Part shown: piece after piece, positions 32,010 through 38,224 of the stretch
How the letters are laid out: each line of letters opens with the position of its first letter
How positions within the stretch are numbered: position 1 is the first letter of the stretch
Assembly: GCA_964455285.1 (NCBI GenBank)
Contig: CAYVVG010000035.1
Coordinates: forward strand, 1 to 38,224
Length of the DNA stretch: 38,224 nt
Direction: 5' to 3'
Origin: CAIVAT01 sp964455285
GTDB taxonomy: Bacteria; Bacteroidota; Bacteroidia; Bacteroidales; FEN-979
Notes under the pieces: generated by a model
Seen by the model: the letters and a program-made list of their open reading frames with translations, nothing else
Told to the model about the DNA's origin: nothing
Database searches by the model: none
Translations under genes and position numbers: made by a program

Positions 32010-33245
32010 ATGGCCCACCGGAGAACACCCTTGCTGAAACGGATCCGGCGCTCGATCCGGCACGAATTCCGCCGCATCCGCGACGAACACCGCCACCATG
32101 GCTACCAGCCCCACCAGGCCCCGTGGCCGGTCCGCCTGCGGCACTGGTTCCGGAGACTGAAGGAGGGGGGATTCCGCCTGAAACGCCGCCGGCGGCAAGG
32201 CCCTCACCTGCCCCCGGTCCGGGTCAGGATGCGCCGCTTTATGAGGGAACAATCCAGCAAGTACGGGGTGCTCTTCACCCGCCGCTACCTCGTCATCGCC
32301 CTGAATTCCACGGTGATTTTCCTGCTCTCTTTCATGCTGGTCCATCTCCTCACCCACCTGGCCACCGGTTTCTCCTCCTGGATCTCCGACATCAGCACCA
32401 CGCTGTATTATACGATGGTCGATTTCCATATCCGTTACTGGAACTGGACGGAAGAGATGGTGATCCTCGTTTTTTCGATCCCGGCCCTCTTTGCCCTCCT
32501 CGTCGCCCTCCTGTGCTCCATCCCTTTTATCCGGAAAATGAAACGGCCGGCCCTGTTCAGCCGTCTGCGCTATTTCACCCGGAAACAACGCCACCGTCAC
32601 CACCGCGAACGGAAGAAAAAGCTGCTGGAAGAACAGGTGAAGCGGATGCACGGCGAAACACCGCGGGCAGAGCGCCGCCGCATTGCCCGCCTGCCGTGGA
32701 CCGTGCGCCTTTTCCTGCTGTGGACCATGTACCATTGCTTCACGTACTTCTTCAGCGGCATGCTCTTTGCCTTCCTCTTCCACCGGAGATTCGGGTACGT
32801 GATCTGGTACGCCTTCAACAACAATCTCTTTGAACTCTTCTTTGCCGCGGTCGCCTTCCTCAGCATGATCACGATCGGGTACGTCTTTGCCGCCCAGTTC
32901 TTCTATTCGGCCCGCATGTACCTGACCGGCCTGACCGACCGCAACCGGCTCCCCTTCGTGATCAGCCAGGCCCTGGTTCCCTTCGCCATCGGGACCGCCG
33001 TGACCATCGTCATGCAGCTCCCGAAATTCGATCCCTCGCTGGTGCTGCTCAATTTCGCCATGTTATTCCTCCTCCTGCCCCTCCCGTCGAGGGCCATCCG
33101 GTTCGACAACCTGCATTTCGACCGGGAGGAAAAGCCGGCCCGCATCGCCTGGCGATGGATCCTGCTGTCGGCGGTCGTCATCACCGGCATCCTGGTCGCG
33201 CTGAAGATCGGAATTCCCATCACCCGTTCCGGTTCGCCGTACTGA
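32010..33245 (+). CDS. Polytopic membrane protein with an Arg/His-rich cytoplasmic tail
   Basis: The 411-residue protein starts with about 85 residues dense in Arg, Lys and His (for example KRIRRSIRHEFRRIRDEHRH) and a second basic block near 195-230. There are about six or seven membrane segments: YLVIALNSTVIFLLSFMLVH, EMVILVFSIPALFALLVALL, TVRLFLLWTMYHCFTYFF, LFELFFAAVAFLSMITIGYV, LPFVISQALVPFAIGTAVTI, VLLNFAMLFLLLPLP and WRWILLSAVVITGILVALKI. No enzyme motif was recognised. It is 20 bp before the pantothenate kinase gene and probably co-transcribed. The basic tails would lie along the negative inner face of the membrane or on nucleic acid. Confidence 0.7.
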   Translation: MAHRRTPLLKRIRRSIRHEFRRIRDEHRHHGYQPHQAPWPVRLRHWFRRLKEGGFRLKRRRRQGPHLPPVRVRMRRFMREQSSKYGVLFTRRYLVIALNSTVIFLLSFMLVHLLTHLATGFSSWISDISTTLYYTMVDFHIRYWNWTEEMVILVFSIPALFALLVALLCSIPFIRKMKRPALFSRLRYFTRKQRHRHHRERKKKLLEEQVKRMHGETPRAERRRIARLPWTVRLFLLWTMYHCFTYFFSGMLFAFLFHRRFGYVIWYAFNNNLFELFFAAVAFLSMITIGYVFAAQFFYSARMYLTGLTDRNRLPFVISQALVPFAIGTAVTIVMQLPKFDPSLVLLNFAMLFLLLPLPSRAIRFDNLHFDREEKPARIAWRWILLSAVVITGILVALKIGIPITRSGSPY

Positions 33246-33265
33246 GATCAAAAACGATTCCTCCC

Positions 33266-34000
33266 ATGGAACTGATCCTCGACTTCGGGAACACACGCCA
33301 GAAAATAGCCCTCTTCGAGGGGGATGAGGCTGTTTGGGAAGCAGGCTACGACGCGGTCACCCCCGACATGCTTGCCGCGCTTCTCGACCGCCATCCGGCC
33401 GTCACCGCCTCCATCCTTTCCTCGGTGGTAAACCACGACCCGGCCATCCCCGCACTCCTCGCGCAGAGGACCCGCTTCGTGCTTCTCGGTGAAAACACGC
33501 CGGTCCCTGTCATCAACCGTTACCGCACCCCCGCGAGCCTCGGCAAAGACCGGCTGGCCGCTGCCGTCGGGGGCGCCGCCCGTTTCCCCGGATGCGACGT
33601 GCTGGTGATCAGCGCCGGCACGGCCCTCACCTTCGATCTCGTTACCCGTGAAGGCGGGTACCTGGGAGGCGCGATCTCGCCGGGCATGCAGATGCGGTTC
33701 AGCGCCCTTCATACTTTTACCGATAAATTGCCGTTACTATCTTTCCGGGAACCGGAAGACCTGACCGGCACCTCCACCGAAGCGTCGATCCTCTCGGGCG
33801 TGGTGAACGGGATGACTGCCGAGATCGGAGGTGTCGCGGAGGCCTACCGCGAACGATACCCCGGCCTGCAGGTCATCCTCAGCGGAGGAGACCTGAATTA
33901 TTTTGTCAAACGGCTAAAAATTAGCATCTTTGCACTCCCAAACATCGTCATCTACGGTTTACAGAAAATTCTTGCATTTAATGTCCATCAAGCCCATTAG
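33266..34000 (+). CDS. coaX: Type III pantothenate kinase
   Basis: The 244-residue protein phosphorylates pantothenate in the first step of coenzyme A synthesis, in the cytoplasm as a dimer. It has the ASKHA-fold motifs of the family: LILDFGNTRQKIALF at the start (phosphate binding), TPASLGKDRLAAAVGG with the catalytic Asp, ISAGTALTFDLV, GGAISPGMQMRFSALHTFTD and VILSGGDLNYF. Length is normal. In the third motif most relatives have Asp where this protein has Ser (VIDAGTA against VISAGTA). ATG 33266 begins exactly at the first motif. Its 3' end overlaps the next gene by 20 bp and contains that gene's likely promoter. Confidence 0.92.
   Translation: MELILDFGNTRQKIALFEGDEAVWEAGYDAVTPDMLAALLDRHPAVTASILSSVVNHDPAIPALLAQRTRFVLLGENTPVPVINRYRTPASLGKDRLAAAVGGAARFPGCDVLVISAGTALTFDLVTREGGYLGGAISPGMQMRFSALHTFTDKLPLLSFREPEDLTGTSTEASILSGVVNGMTAEIGGVAEAYRERYPGLQVILSGGDLNYFVKRLKISIFALPNIVIYGLQKILAFNVHQAH
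33902..33932 (+). promoter_or_regulatory. Internal promoter inside the end of coaX
   Basis: TTTG (33902-33905), a 19-base spacer and CATCTTTG (33925-33932) differ from the consensus by one base. ATG 33981 lies 48 bases downstream. It could drive the beta-barrel protein and lptC without coaX. Confidence 0.5.
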
Positions 34001-35267
34001 GCTGACTCTGACGGCCTTCCTGTTCCTTACCCTGCTCTCCACGGCCGCCTTTTCACAGCTTCGCATTGTCTCGCCTTACTCCCGTTTCGGCATCGGCGAC
34101 CTGGCCGACAACAACAACGCCTGGAACCTCGCTACCGGGCAACTGGGCATCGGGCTGCGCAGTCCTTACCATGTCAATTACGCCAACCCGGCCTCCTTCA
34201 CCGCTTTCGACTCCCTGTCGTTCGTGTTCGAAGGCGGCATCCACAGCGAATTCGTCACCCTGAGATCCGAATCGCAGTCGGTGAACCGCGGATACGCCTC
34301 CCTCAGTTCGCTGCTCTTCGGAATGCCGGTGACCCGGTGGTGGCGCACCAGCCTCGGCCTGGTCCCCTTCTCCGATGTCGGGTATAATGTGGCCAGCTAC
34401 AGCACCGACCCGTTCGAAGGAAAGGTGGAACGTCTCTACTCCGGGTCGGGCGGGGTGAACCGGCTCTACTGGGGAAACGGAGTCAGGCTCTTCAAAGGTT
34501 TTTCGCTGGGCGCCAACGTGTCGTACCTCTTCGGCAGCATGGACCGCGAGGCAGCGGTGCAATTCCCCGACTCGTTGTACGCGATGAATTTCAGGGAGAC
34601 TTACCACGTGACGGTCAGCGACCTCTGGTTCAACCTCGGAGCCCAGTACAGCTTCAACTTCCTCAACGGGATCGGGCTGACACTCGGCGCGGTATGGTCG
34701 CCTTCAAAAAACCTGAATGCCCGCACCGACATGCTTTCGACCACCTATCTCCTCAGCAGTTCAGGGGTGGAGTCACAGCGCGACACCCTGGTGAACAAGG
34801 CCGGGGCGAAAGGCACCCTCACCATCCCGACCCTGCTCGGCGGAGGGTTCTCGATCGGAAAAACCGATCGCTGGATGGCCGGTGCGGATTTCAAATGGCA
34901 GAACTGGGAGAAATTTCTCGCTTTCGGCCAGAGCGATTCGCTGGTCAACAGCTGGCAGGTCAATCTCGGCGGCGAGATCATTCCCGATATCGACAAGTAC
35001 AACAACTACCTGGCCCGGATGCGTTACCGCGTCGGCTTCACCTTCAGCAAGTCGTACCTCCGGCTGAGGGGCCAGGATCTGAACGAATATGCCATCACTG
35101 CCGGGCTGGGTTTTCCCATCCGTGGGATGAAGACGATGCTGAACGTGTCGGCTCAGTACGGCGTGCGCGGAACCACCTCGCAACAGCTGATCCGCGAAAG
35201 CTATTTCCGGATCATACTCGGATTTTCCATCTACGAACGTTGGTTTGTCAAGCGTAAGTACTTTTGA
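33981..35267 (+). CDS. Outer membrane beta-barrel protein
   Basis: The 428-residue protein has a signal peptide (MSIKPIRLTLTAFLFLTLLS, ending AFSQ). SPYSRFGIGDLADNNNAWNL follows, a start I associate with a Bacteroidota outer membrane family of FadL/PorV-like shape. The rest alternates hydrophobic and polar residues with many aromatic strand ends, closing with FSIYERWFVKRKYF; a terminal Phe is typical for barrels. ATG 33981 lies in the 3' end of coaX and begins the signal peptide. The lptC gene starts within the stop codon of this gene. In related genomes, as far as I recall, a barrel protein sits between coaX and lptC, so the order supports the call. Cargo unknown. Confidence 0.75.
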   Translation: MSIKPIRLTLTAFLFLTLLSTAAFSQLRIVSPYSRFGIGDLADNNNAWNLATGQLGIGLRSPYHVNYANPASFTAFDSLSFVFEGGIHSEFVTLRSESQSVNRGYASLSSLLFGMPVTRWWRTSLGLVPFSDVGYNVASYSTDPFEGKVERLYSGSGGVNRLYWGNGVRLFKGFSLGANVSYLFGSMDREAAVQFPDSLYAMNFRETYHVTVSDLWFNLGAQYSFNFLNGIGLTLGAVWSPSKNLNARTDMLSTTYLLSSSGVESQRDTLVNKAGAKGTLTIPTLLGGGFSIGKTDRWMAGADFKWQNWEKFLAFGQSDSLVNSWQVNLGGEIIPDIDKYNNYLARMRYRVGFTFSKSYLRLRGQDLNEYAITAGLGFPIRGMKTMLNVSAQYGVRGTTSQQLIRESYFRIILGFSIYERWFVKRKYF

Positions 35268-35833
35268 TCTTGCTTCCCTCCCGGTTGTTATTTTTCCCCG
35301 TCCTCCTCGGCGGCCTCCTCGTCCTGGCGGCCTCCTGCAGCAAAGCCCCTCAGCTTAACGCGGCGATCCGGGTGCGGCAGAACGATCCGGTCATGACGGC
35401 CCGCGACATCTCGATGCTCTTCAGCGATTCGGGCCGGGTCCAGGCCCGCCTCACAAGCCCGCTGATGAACCGTTACGGCGGGGAAGATCCCTATTCCGAT
35501 TTCCCCGGCGGTTTCCGCATCACCCTGTTCGATTCGGCCCAGCGGGTAACAACCACCATCACCGGCGACCGGGGCACCAACCACGACAGGACCCACATCA
35601 TGGAGGCCTGGGGAAATGTGATCGTACGGAACGAAGAGAAAAAAGATCAGCTCGAAACGGAACACCTGGTGTGGGAAGAGGGACGCAACCGCATCTGGAC
35701 CGACAAAAAGGTGAAGATCACCCGTCCCGGGCAGATCCTCTACGGCTCGCGCATGGAATCGAACGAAACGTTCACCCGTTATTCCATCGGGAATCCCACC
35801 GGAGAGATGGATGTCAGGCAGGATTCGATCTGA
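35264..35833 (+). CDS. lptC: LPS export protein LptC (lipoprotein)
   Basis: The 189-residue protein links the inner-membrane LptBFG transporter to LptA during lipopolysaccharide transport. It begins with a lipoprotein signal ending LAASC (Cys25). The LptC fold follows, with DPVMTARDISMLFSDSGRVQ, TTTITGDRGTNHDRTHIMEA and WGNVIVRNEEKKDQLETE, then LVWEEGRNRIWTDKKVKITR. These repeated short strands are the jellyroll blocks of the OstA/LptC family; Bacteroidota members are lipidated. No ATG precedes the signal peptide in frame. The start is TTG, at 35264 (overlapping the previous stop as TTGA) or 35270. Coupled to the barrel gene. Confidence 0.88.
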   Translation: MILLPSRLLFFPVLLGGLLVLAASCSKAPQLNAAIRVRQNDPVMTARDISMLFSDSGRVQARLTSPLMNRYGGEDPYSDFPGGFRITLFDSAQRVTTTITGDRGTNHDRTHIMEAWGNVIVRNEEKKDQLETEHLVWEEGRNRIWTDKKVKITRPGQILYGSRMESNETFTRYSIGNPTGEMDVRQDSI

Positions 35834-35868
35834 ACCGCCGGACAGGAGTTAACTTCCGCCGCGGGAAC

Positions 35869-35899
35869 TTTGTTGTTTTCAGAATTATCCATACTTTTG
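35869..35899 (+). promoter_or_regulatory. Promoter of the PpiD-like gene
   Basis: TTTG (35869-35872), a 19-base spacer and TACTTTTG (35892-35899) are exact consensus boxes. The leader to ATG 35932 is about 28 bases and AT-rich. Confidence 0.8.
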
Positions 35900-35931
35900 C
35901 ACCCTGTTTTAAAAATTAAATAGATACCAGC

Positions 35932-38049
35932 ATGGCGATTATCGGAAAAATCAGAAAGCATTCAGGACTCGTTGTCATCATCGTCGGTGTGGCCATCGCC
36001 GCCTTTGTGATCGGGGATTTCAGCAAGAAACGCTCCGGCGGCACCACCAATGTAGGGGAGGTGAACGGTGAAAACATCACCTACAAGGAGTTCAACGAAA
36101 AAGTTGACAAGAACATTGAAATGCAGAAGGAGAACACCGGGAACGACAAGATCACAGACCAGGAAACCTACCAGATCCGGCAGAGCACCTGGACCATGGC
36201 GGTCAGGGAGCTCCTGATGGGCGAAGAGTATGACGAACTCGGCCTGGCGGTCTCCCCCGAAGAACTGTTCGACCAGGTGCAGGGAAAACAACCCCACCGC
36301 TTCATTCTTCAGTATTTCAAGGATCCGGCCACCGGGCAGTACAGCCCTTCGCTCGTGCTGAACTACCTGAAAAATCTCGACAAGATGGAACCCAAGGCCA
36401 AGGCCCAGTGGCTCCAGTTCGAGAAAGCCATCAAGGATGACCGCCAGGAAACCAAATTCAACAACCTGATCGCCAAAGCGTACTATGTGCCCAAAGCCTT
36501 CCTGAAACGCGACTACACCGATCAGCAAAAAGCCATCAAAGTGCTGTCGGTCGCGCCTCCCGTCATCGGCATTCCCGACAGCTCGATCAAGCTCACCGAC
36601 GCCGACTTCCAGAAGTTCTATGACAAGAACAAACAATATTTCTACCAGGAAGAGGCCATGCGCGAACTCGACTACGTGCTTTTCGAAGTAAAGCCCTCGG
36701 ATATCGACCGGAAGAAGATCTATGAAGACGTCCAGGTCCTCTATACCGACTTTCAGGCCAGCCAGAACCCGCTGACATTCGTCAACGCAAATTCCGACAA
36801 CCGGACCGATACGGCATTCGTGAAGAAAGGCACCCTGCCCGCCGAACTCGACACCCTCCTGTTCTACGGCAAGCCGGGCGACATCTTTCCCCCGTTCGAG
36901 CTGAACAACACCTGGTACATGGCTAAGCTGATGAGCATCGAGGAACGTCCCGACTCGATGAAAGGATCGCAGATCCTCCTGGCTTACACAGGAACCGGCA
37001 ACGAAAACATCAAACGCACCAAGGAAGAGGCGAAAGCCAAGATCGACAGCCTGTTCACCGTGCTGAAGAAGAACCCGGCCATTTTCGCCGACGCCGCCCG
37101 GAAGTACTCCGACTACCCGACCGCCAAGGAAGATGGCGGCGACCTGAAATGGTTCCCCGACGGCAATCCCAACTTCGAACCCTTCTTCAATGCCGGCCTC
37201 ACCCTGAAACCCAACGAAATGAAGGTGGTCGAAACCCGCATCGGCTACTCCCTCTTCATGCTGACCGAGAAACCGGCCCCGGTGAAAAAGGTGAAAGCCG
37301 CCGTGCTGACCCGCTCCATCGTCCCCAGCAACCAGACTTTCCAGGATACCTACATCCAGGCCAGCACCTTCGCCGGCCAGAACAAGTCGGCCGAAGCCTT
37401 CGACAAAGCCGCCACGGCCAAGGGCCTGCAGAAACGCTCCGCCCCGAATATCCGGGAAATGGACAACTACGTGATGGGGCTTGCCTCGGCTCGTGAAATG
37501 GTTCGCTGGGCCTATGCCGAAAATACCAAGGTCGGCGAAGTCAGCCCCGTCTTCGACCTCCAGGGCAAGTACGGCATCGCCGTTCTCAAAGGCATCGCCA
37601 AGAAGGGCCAGCAGGATCTGAACGACATCAAGTCGCGCATCGAGCCTTCGGTGAAGAACATGAAAAAGATCGATATGCTGGCCGAAAAGATGCAGAAGAC
37701 CCTGGCCACCACCAAGGACATCACCGCGCTGGCCGATAAGCTGAGCGCCAAGGTCGATACCTCGCTGGTGACCTTTGCCGGAACCAGCCGCTCGAACATC
37801 GGTCGCGAAGGGGAGGTGGTGGGCAAGATCTTTGCCTCGAAACAGGGTGACCTGCTCGGCCCGCTGGTTGGAAACTTCGGCGCCTATTTTGTCTATGTAG
37901 CCGAGATCCCCGAAGTTCCCTCAAAAGAGGATTTTTCGTACGAGAAAATGATCCAGACCCAGAATTTCATGCAACGCGTCAGCGGCAGCCTCTTCACAAC
38001 CCTGGAAAAGACCGCCGAGATCAAGGACAACCGCCTGATGTTCTACTAA
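35932..38049 (+). CDS. ppiD: PpiD-like periplasmic chaperone / peptidyl-prolyl isomerase
   Basis: The 705-residue protein has a cytoplasmic start (MAIIGKIRKHSG), one membrane anchor (about 11-30) and a SurA_N-type chaperone region (GEVNGENITYKEFNEKVDKN near 42-61, continuing to about 210). A parvulin domain (about 342-450) follows, recognised by GSQILLAYTG, FADAARKYSDYPTAKEDGGD and IGYSLFMLTEKP. A second parvulin-like half (about 495-650) has SPVFDLQGKYGIAVLKGI. Family members fold outer membrane proteins arriving from the Sec channel. Length is typical for Bacteroidota (about 700). It has its own strong promoter and a terminator right after. Position after coaX and lptC is common in this phylum; the TPR and CorC-like genes that I recall between them in Bacteroides are absent here. 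Confidence 0.9.
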   Translation: MAIIGKIRKHSGLVVIIVGVAIAAFVIGDFSKKRSGGTTNVGEVNGENITYKEFNEKVDKNIEMQKENTGNDKITDQETYQIRQSTWTMAVRELLMGEEYDELGLAVSPEELFDQVQGKQPHRFILQYFKDPATGQYSPSLVLNYLKNLDKMEPKAKAQWLQFEKAIKDDRQETKFNNLIAKAYYVPKAFLKRDYTDQQKAIKVLSVAPPVIGIPDSSIKLTDADFQKFYDKNKQYFYQEEAMRELDYVLFEVKPSDIDRKKIYEDVQVLYTDFQASQNPLTFVNANSDNRTDTAFVKKGTLPAELDTLLFYGKPGDIFPPFELNNTWYMAKLMSIEERPDSMKGSQILLAYTGTGNENIKRTKEEAKAKIDSLFTVLKKNPAIFADAARKYSDYPTAKEDGGDLKWFPDGNPNFEPFFNAGLTLKPNEMKVVETRIGYSLFMLTEKPAPVKKVKAAVLTRSIVPSNQTFQDTYIQASTFAGQNKSAEAFDKAATAKGLQKRSAPNIREMDNYVMGLASAREMVRWAYAENTKVGEVSPVFDLQGKYGIAVLKGIAKKGQQDLNDIKSRIEPSVKNMKKIDMLAEKMQKTLATTKDITALADKLSAKVDTSLVTFAGTSRSNIGREGEVVGKIFASKQGDLLGPLVGNFGAYFVYVAEIPEVPSKEDFSYEKMIQTQNFMQRVSGSLFTTLEKTAEIKDNRLMFY

Positions 38050-38069
38050 TACCTTATCACGGGAAAATG

Positions 38070-38099
38070 AAAAGGCGTTCCGGTCGGGACGCCTTTTTT
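38070..38099 (+). terminator. Rho-independent terminator after ppiD
   Basis: AAAGGCGTTCC pairs with GGGACGCCTTT (one G-T) around a 4-base loop and is followed by a T-run. It is the clearest intrinsic terminator in the window, 20 bases past the stop codon. Confidence 0.92.
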
Positions 38100-38101
38100 A
38101 A

Positions 38102-38224
38102 TGATTACTCGAATAATCGATCAACGATTTTTGAATGACGAAGTCCTTTAGATCTGAATCGAAGGTCGTTAATCGAATAATGAGTCCACTCCGAAAAGTC
38201 AATCTACCCACCCCTAGCCCCTCC
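38102..38224 (-). repeat. Right copy of the dispersed repeat, inverted relative to the left end
   Basis: It begins 2 bases after the terminator T-run. The inner 29 bases and outer 44 bases match the left end in inverted orientation; the middle (38131-38180) is different and longer than on the left. It contains TTCGA-centred near-palindromes at both inner and mid positions. The window stops inside the element, so its full length is unknown. Confidence 0.8.

Overview
The window reads as chromosomal DNA of a fairly GC-rich member of the Bacteroidota, probably Bacteroidales-like. Evidence: promoters of the TTTG / TAnnTTTG type that is specific to this phylum, a type IX secretion C-terminal sorting domain, FISUMP and Lcl (DUF1566) surface proteins, and the chain coaX - outer membrane protein - lptC - ppiD. 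Most of it is visibly GC-rich (32041-32100 has 41 G/C in 60), but about 27.2-30.5 kb is AT-rich (27241-27300 has 18 in 60). Both window ends lie in inverted copies of one repeat, so this is probably a contig that broke in a dispersed repeat, not a self-contained element.

1-7.9 kb is the edge of a surface-polysaccharide locus: the C-terminal scrap of a probable polysaccharide deacetylase, two genes that together look like one YjbH-type outer membrane protein split around a lipoprotein gene, a polyprenyl-phosphate sugar transferase, two family-2 glycosyltransferases and a GNAT-like acyltransferase. The first codons of both YjbH-like genes are made of 7-8 bp tandem repeats. 7.9-13 kb holds an M16 peptidase lipoprotein and a small membrane protein, and divergently a DUF937-like protein and a YpfJ-type zinc peptidase. 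13.0-15.4 kb is a Cache-PAS histidine kinase with a 13-bp inverted repeat upstream.

15.6-24.5 kb is a four-gene run of large secreted proteins: a FISUMP protein with a foreign domain inside its FISUMP module, two paralogues that share six sandwich-like repeats but end in different domains (Lcl versus FISUMP-like), and between them a protein with a type IX sorting domain. A TPR adenylate cyclase lies convergent to them.

27.2-30.4 kb is the AT-rich accessory block. Five genes on the minus strand, in transcription order, encode a UVR-motif protein, a WYL regulator, a DnaQ-type exonuclease, a TPR protein and a uracil-DNA-glycosylase-like protein with Fe-S cysteines. WYL control combined with nucleic-acid enzymes suggests a genome-defence or repair module; this is the best candidate for an undescribed system here. 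A REP-like hairpin separates it from an orphan AAA+ ATPase, which is followed by tRNA-Phe.

31.8-38.1 kb is core genome: tRNA-Phe(GAA) with a near-ideal promoter, a basic polytopic membrane protein, type III pantothenate kinase, a beta-barrel protein, LptC and the PpiD-like periplasmic chaperone, ending in a clear intrinsic terminator. No CRISPR array, rRNA, integrase or phage structural gene was seen.
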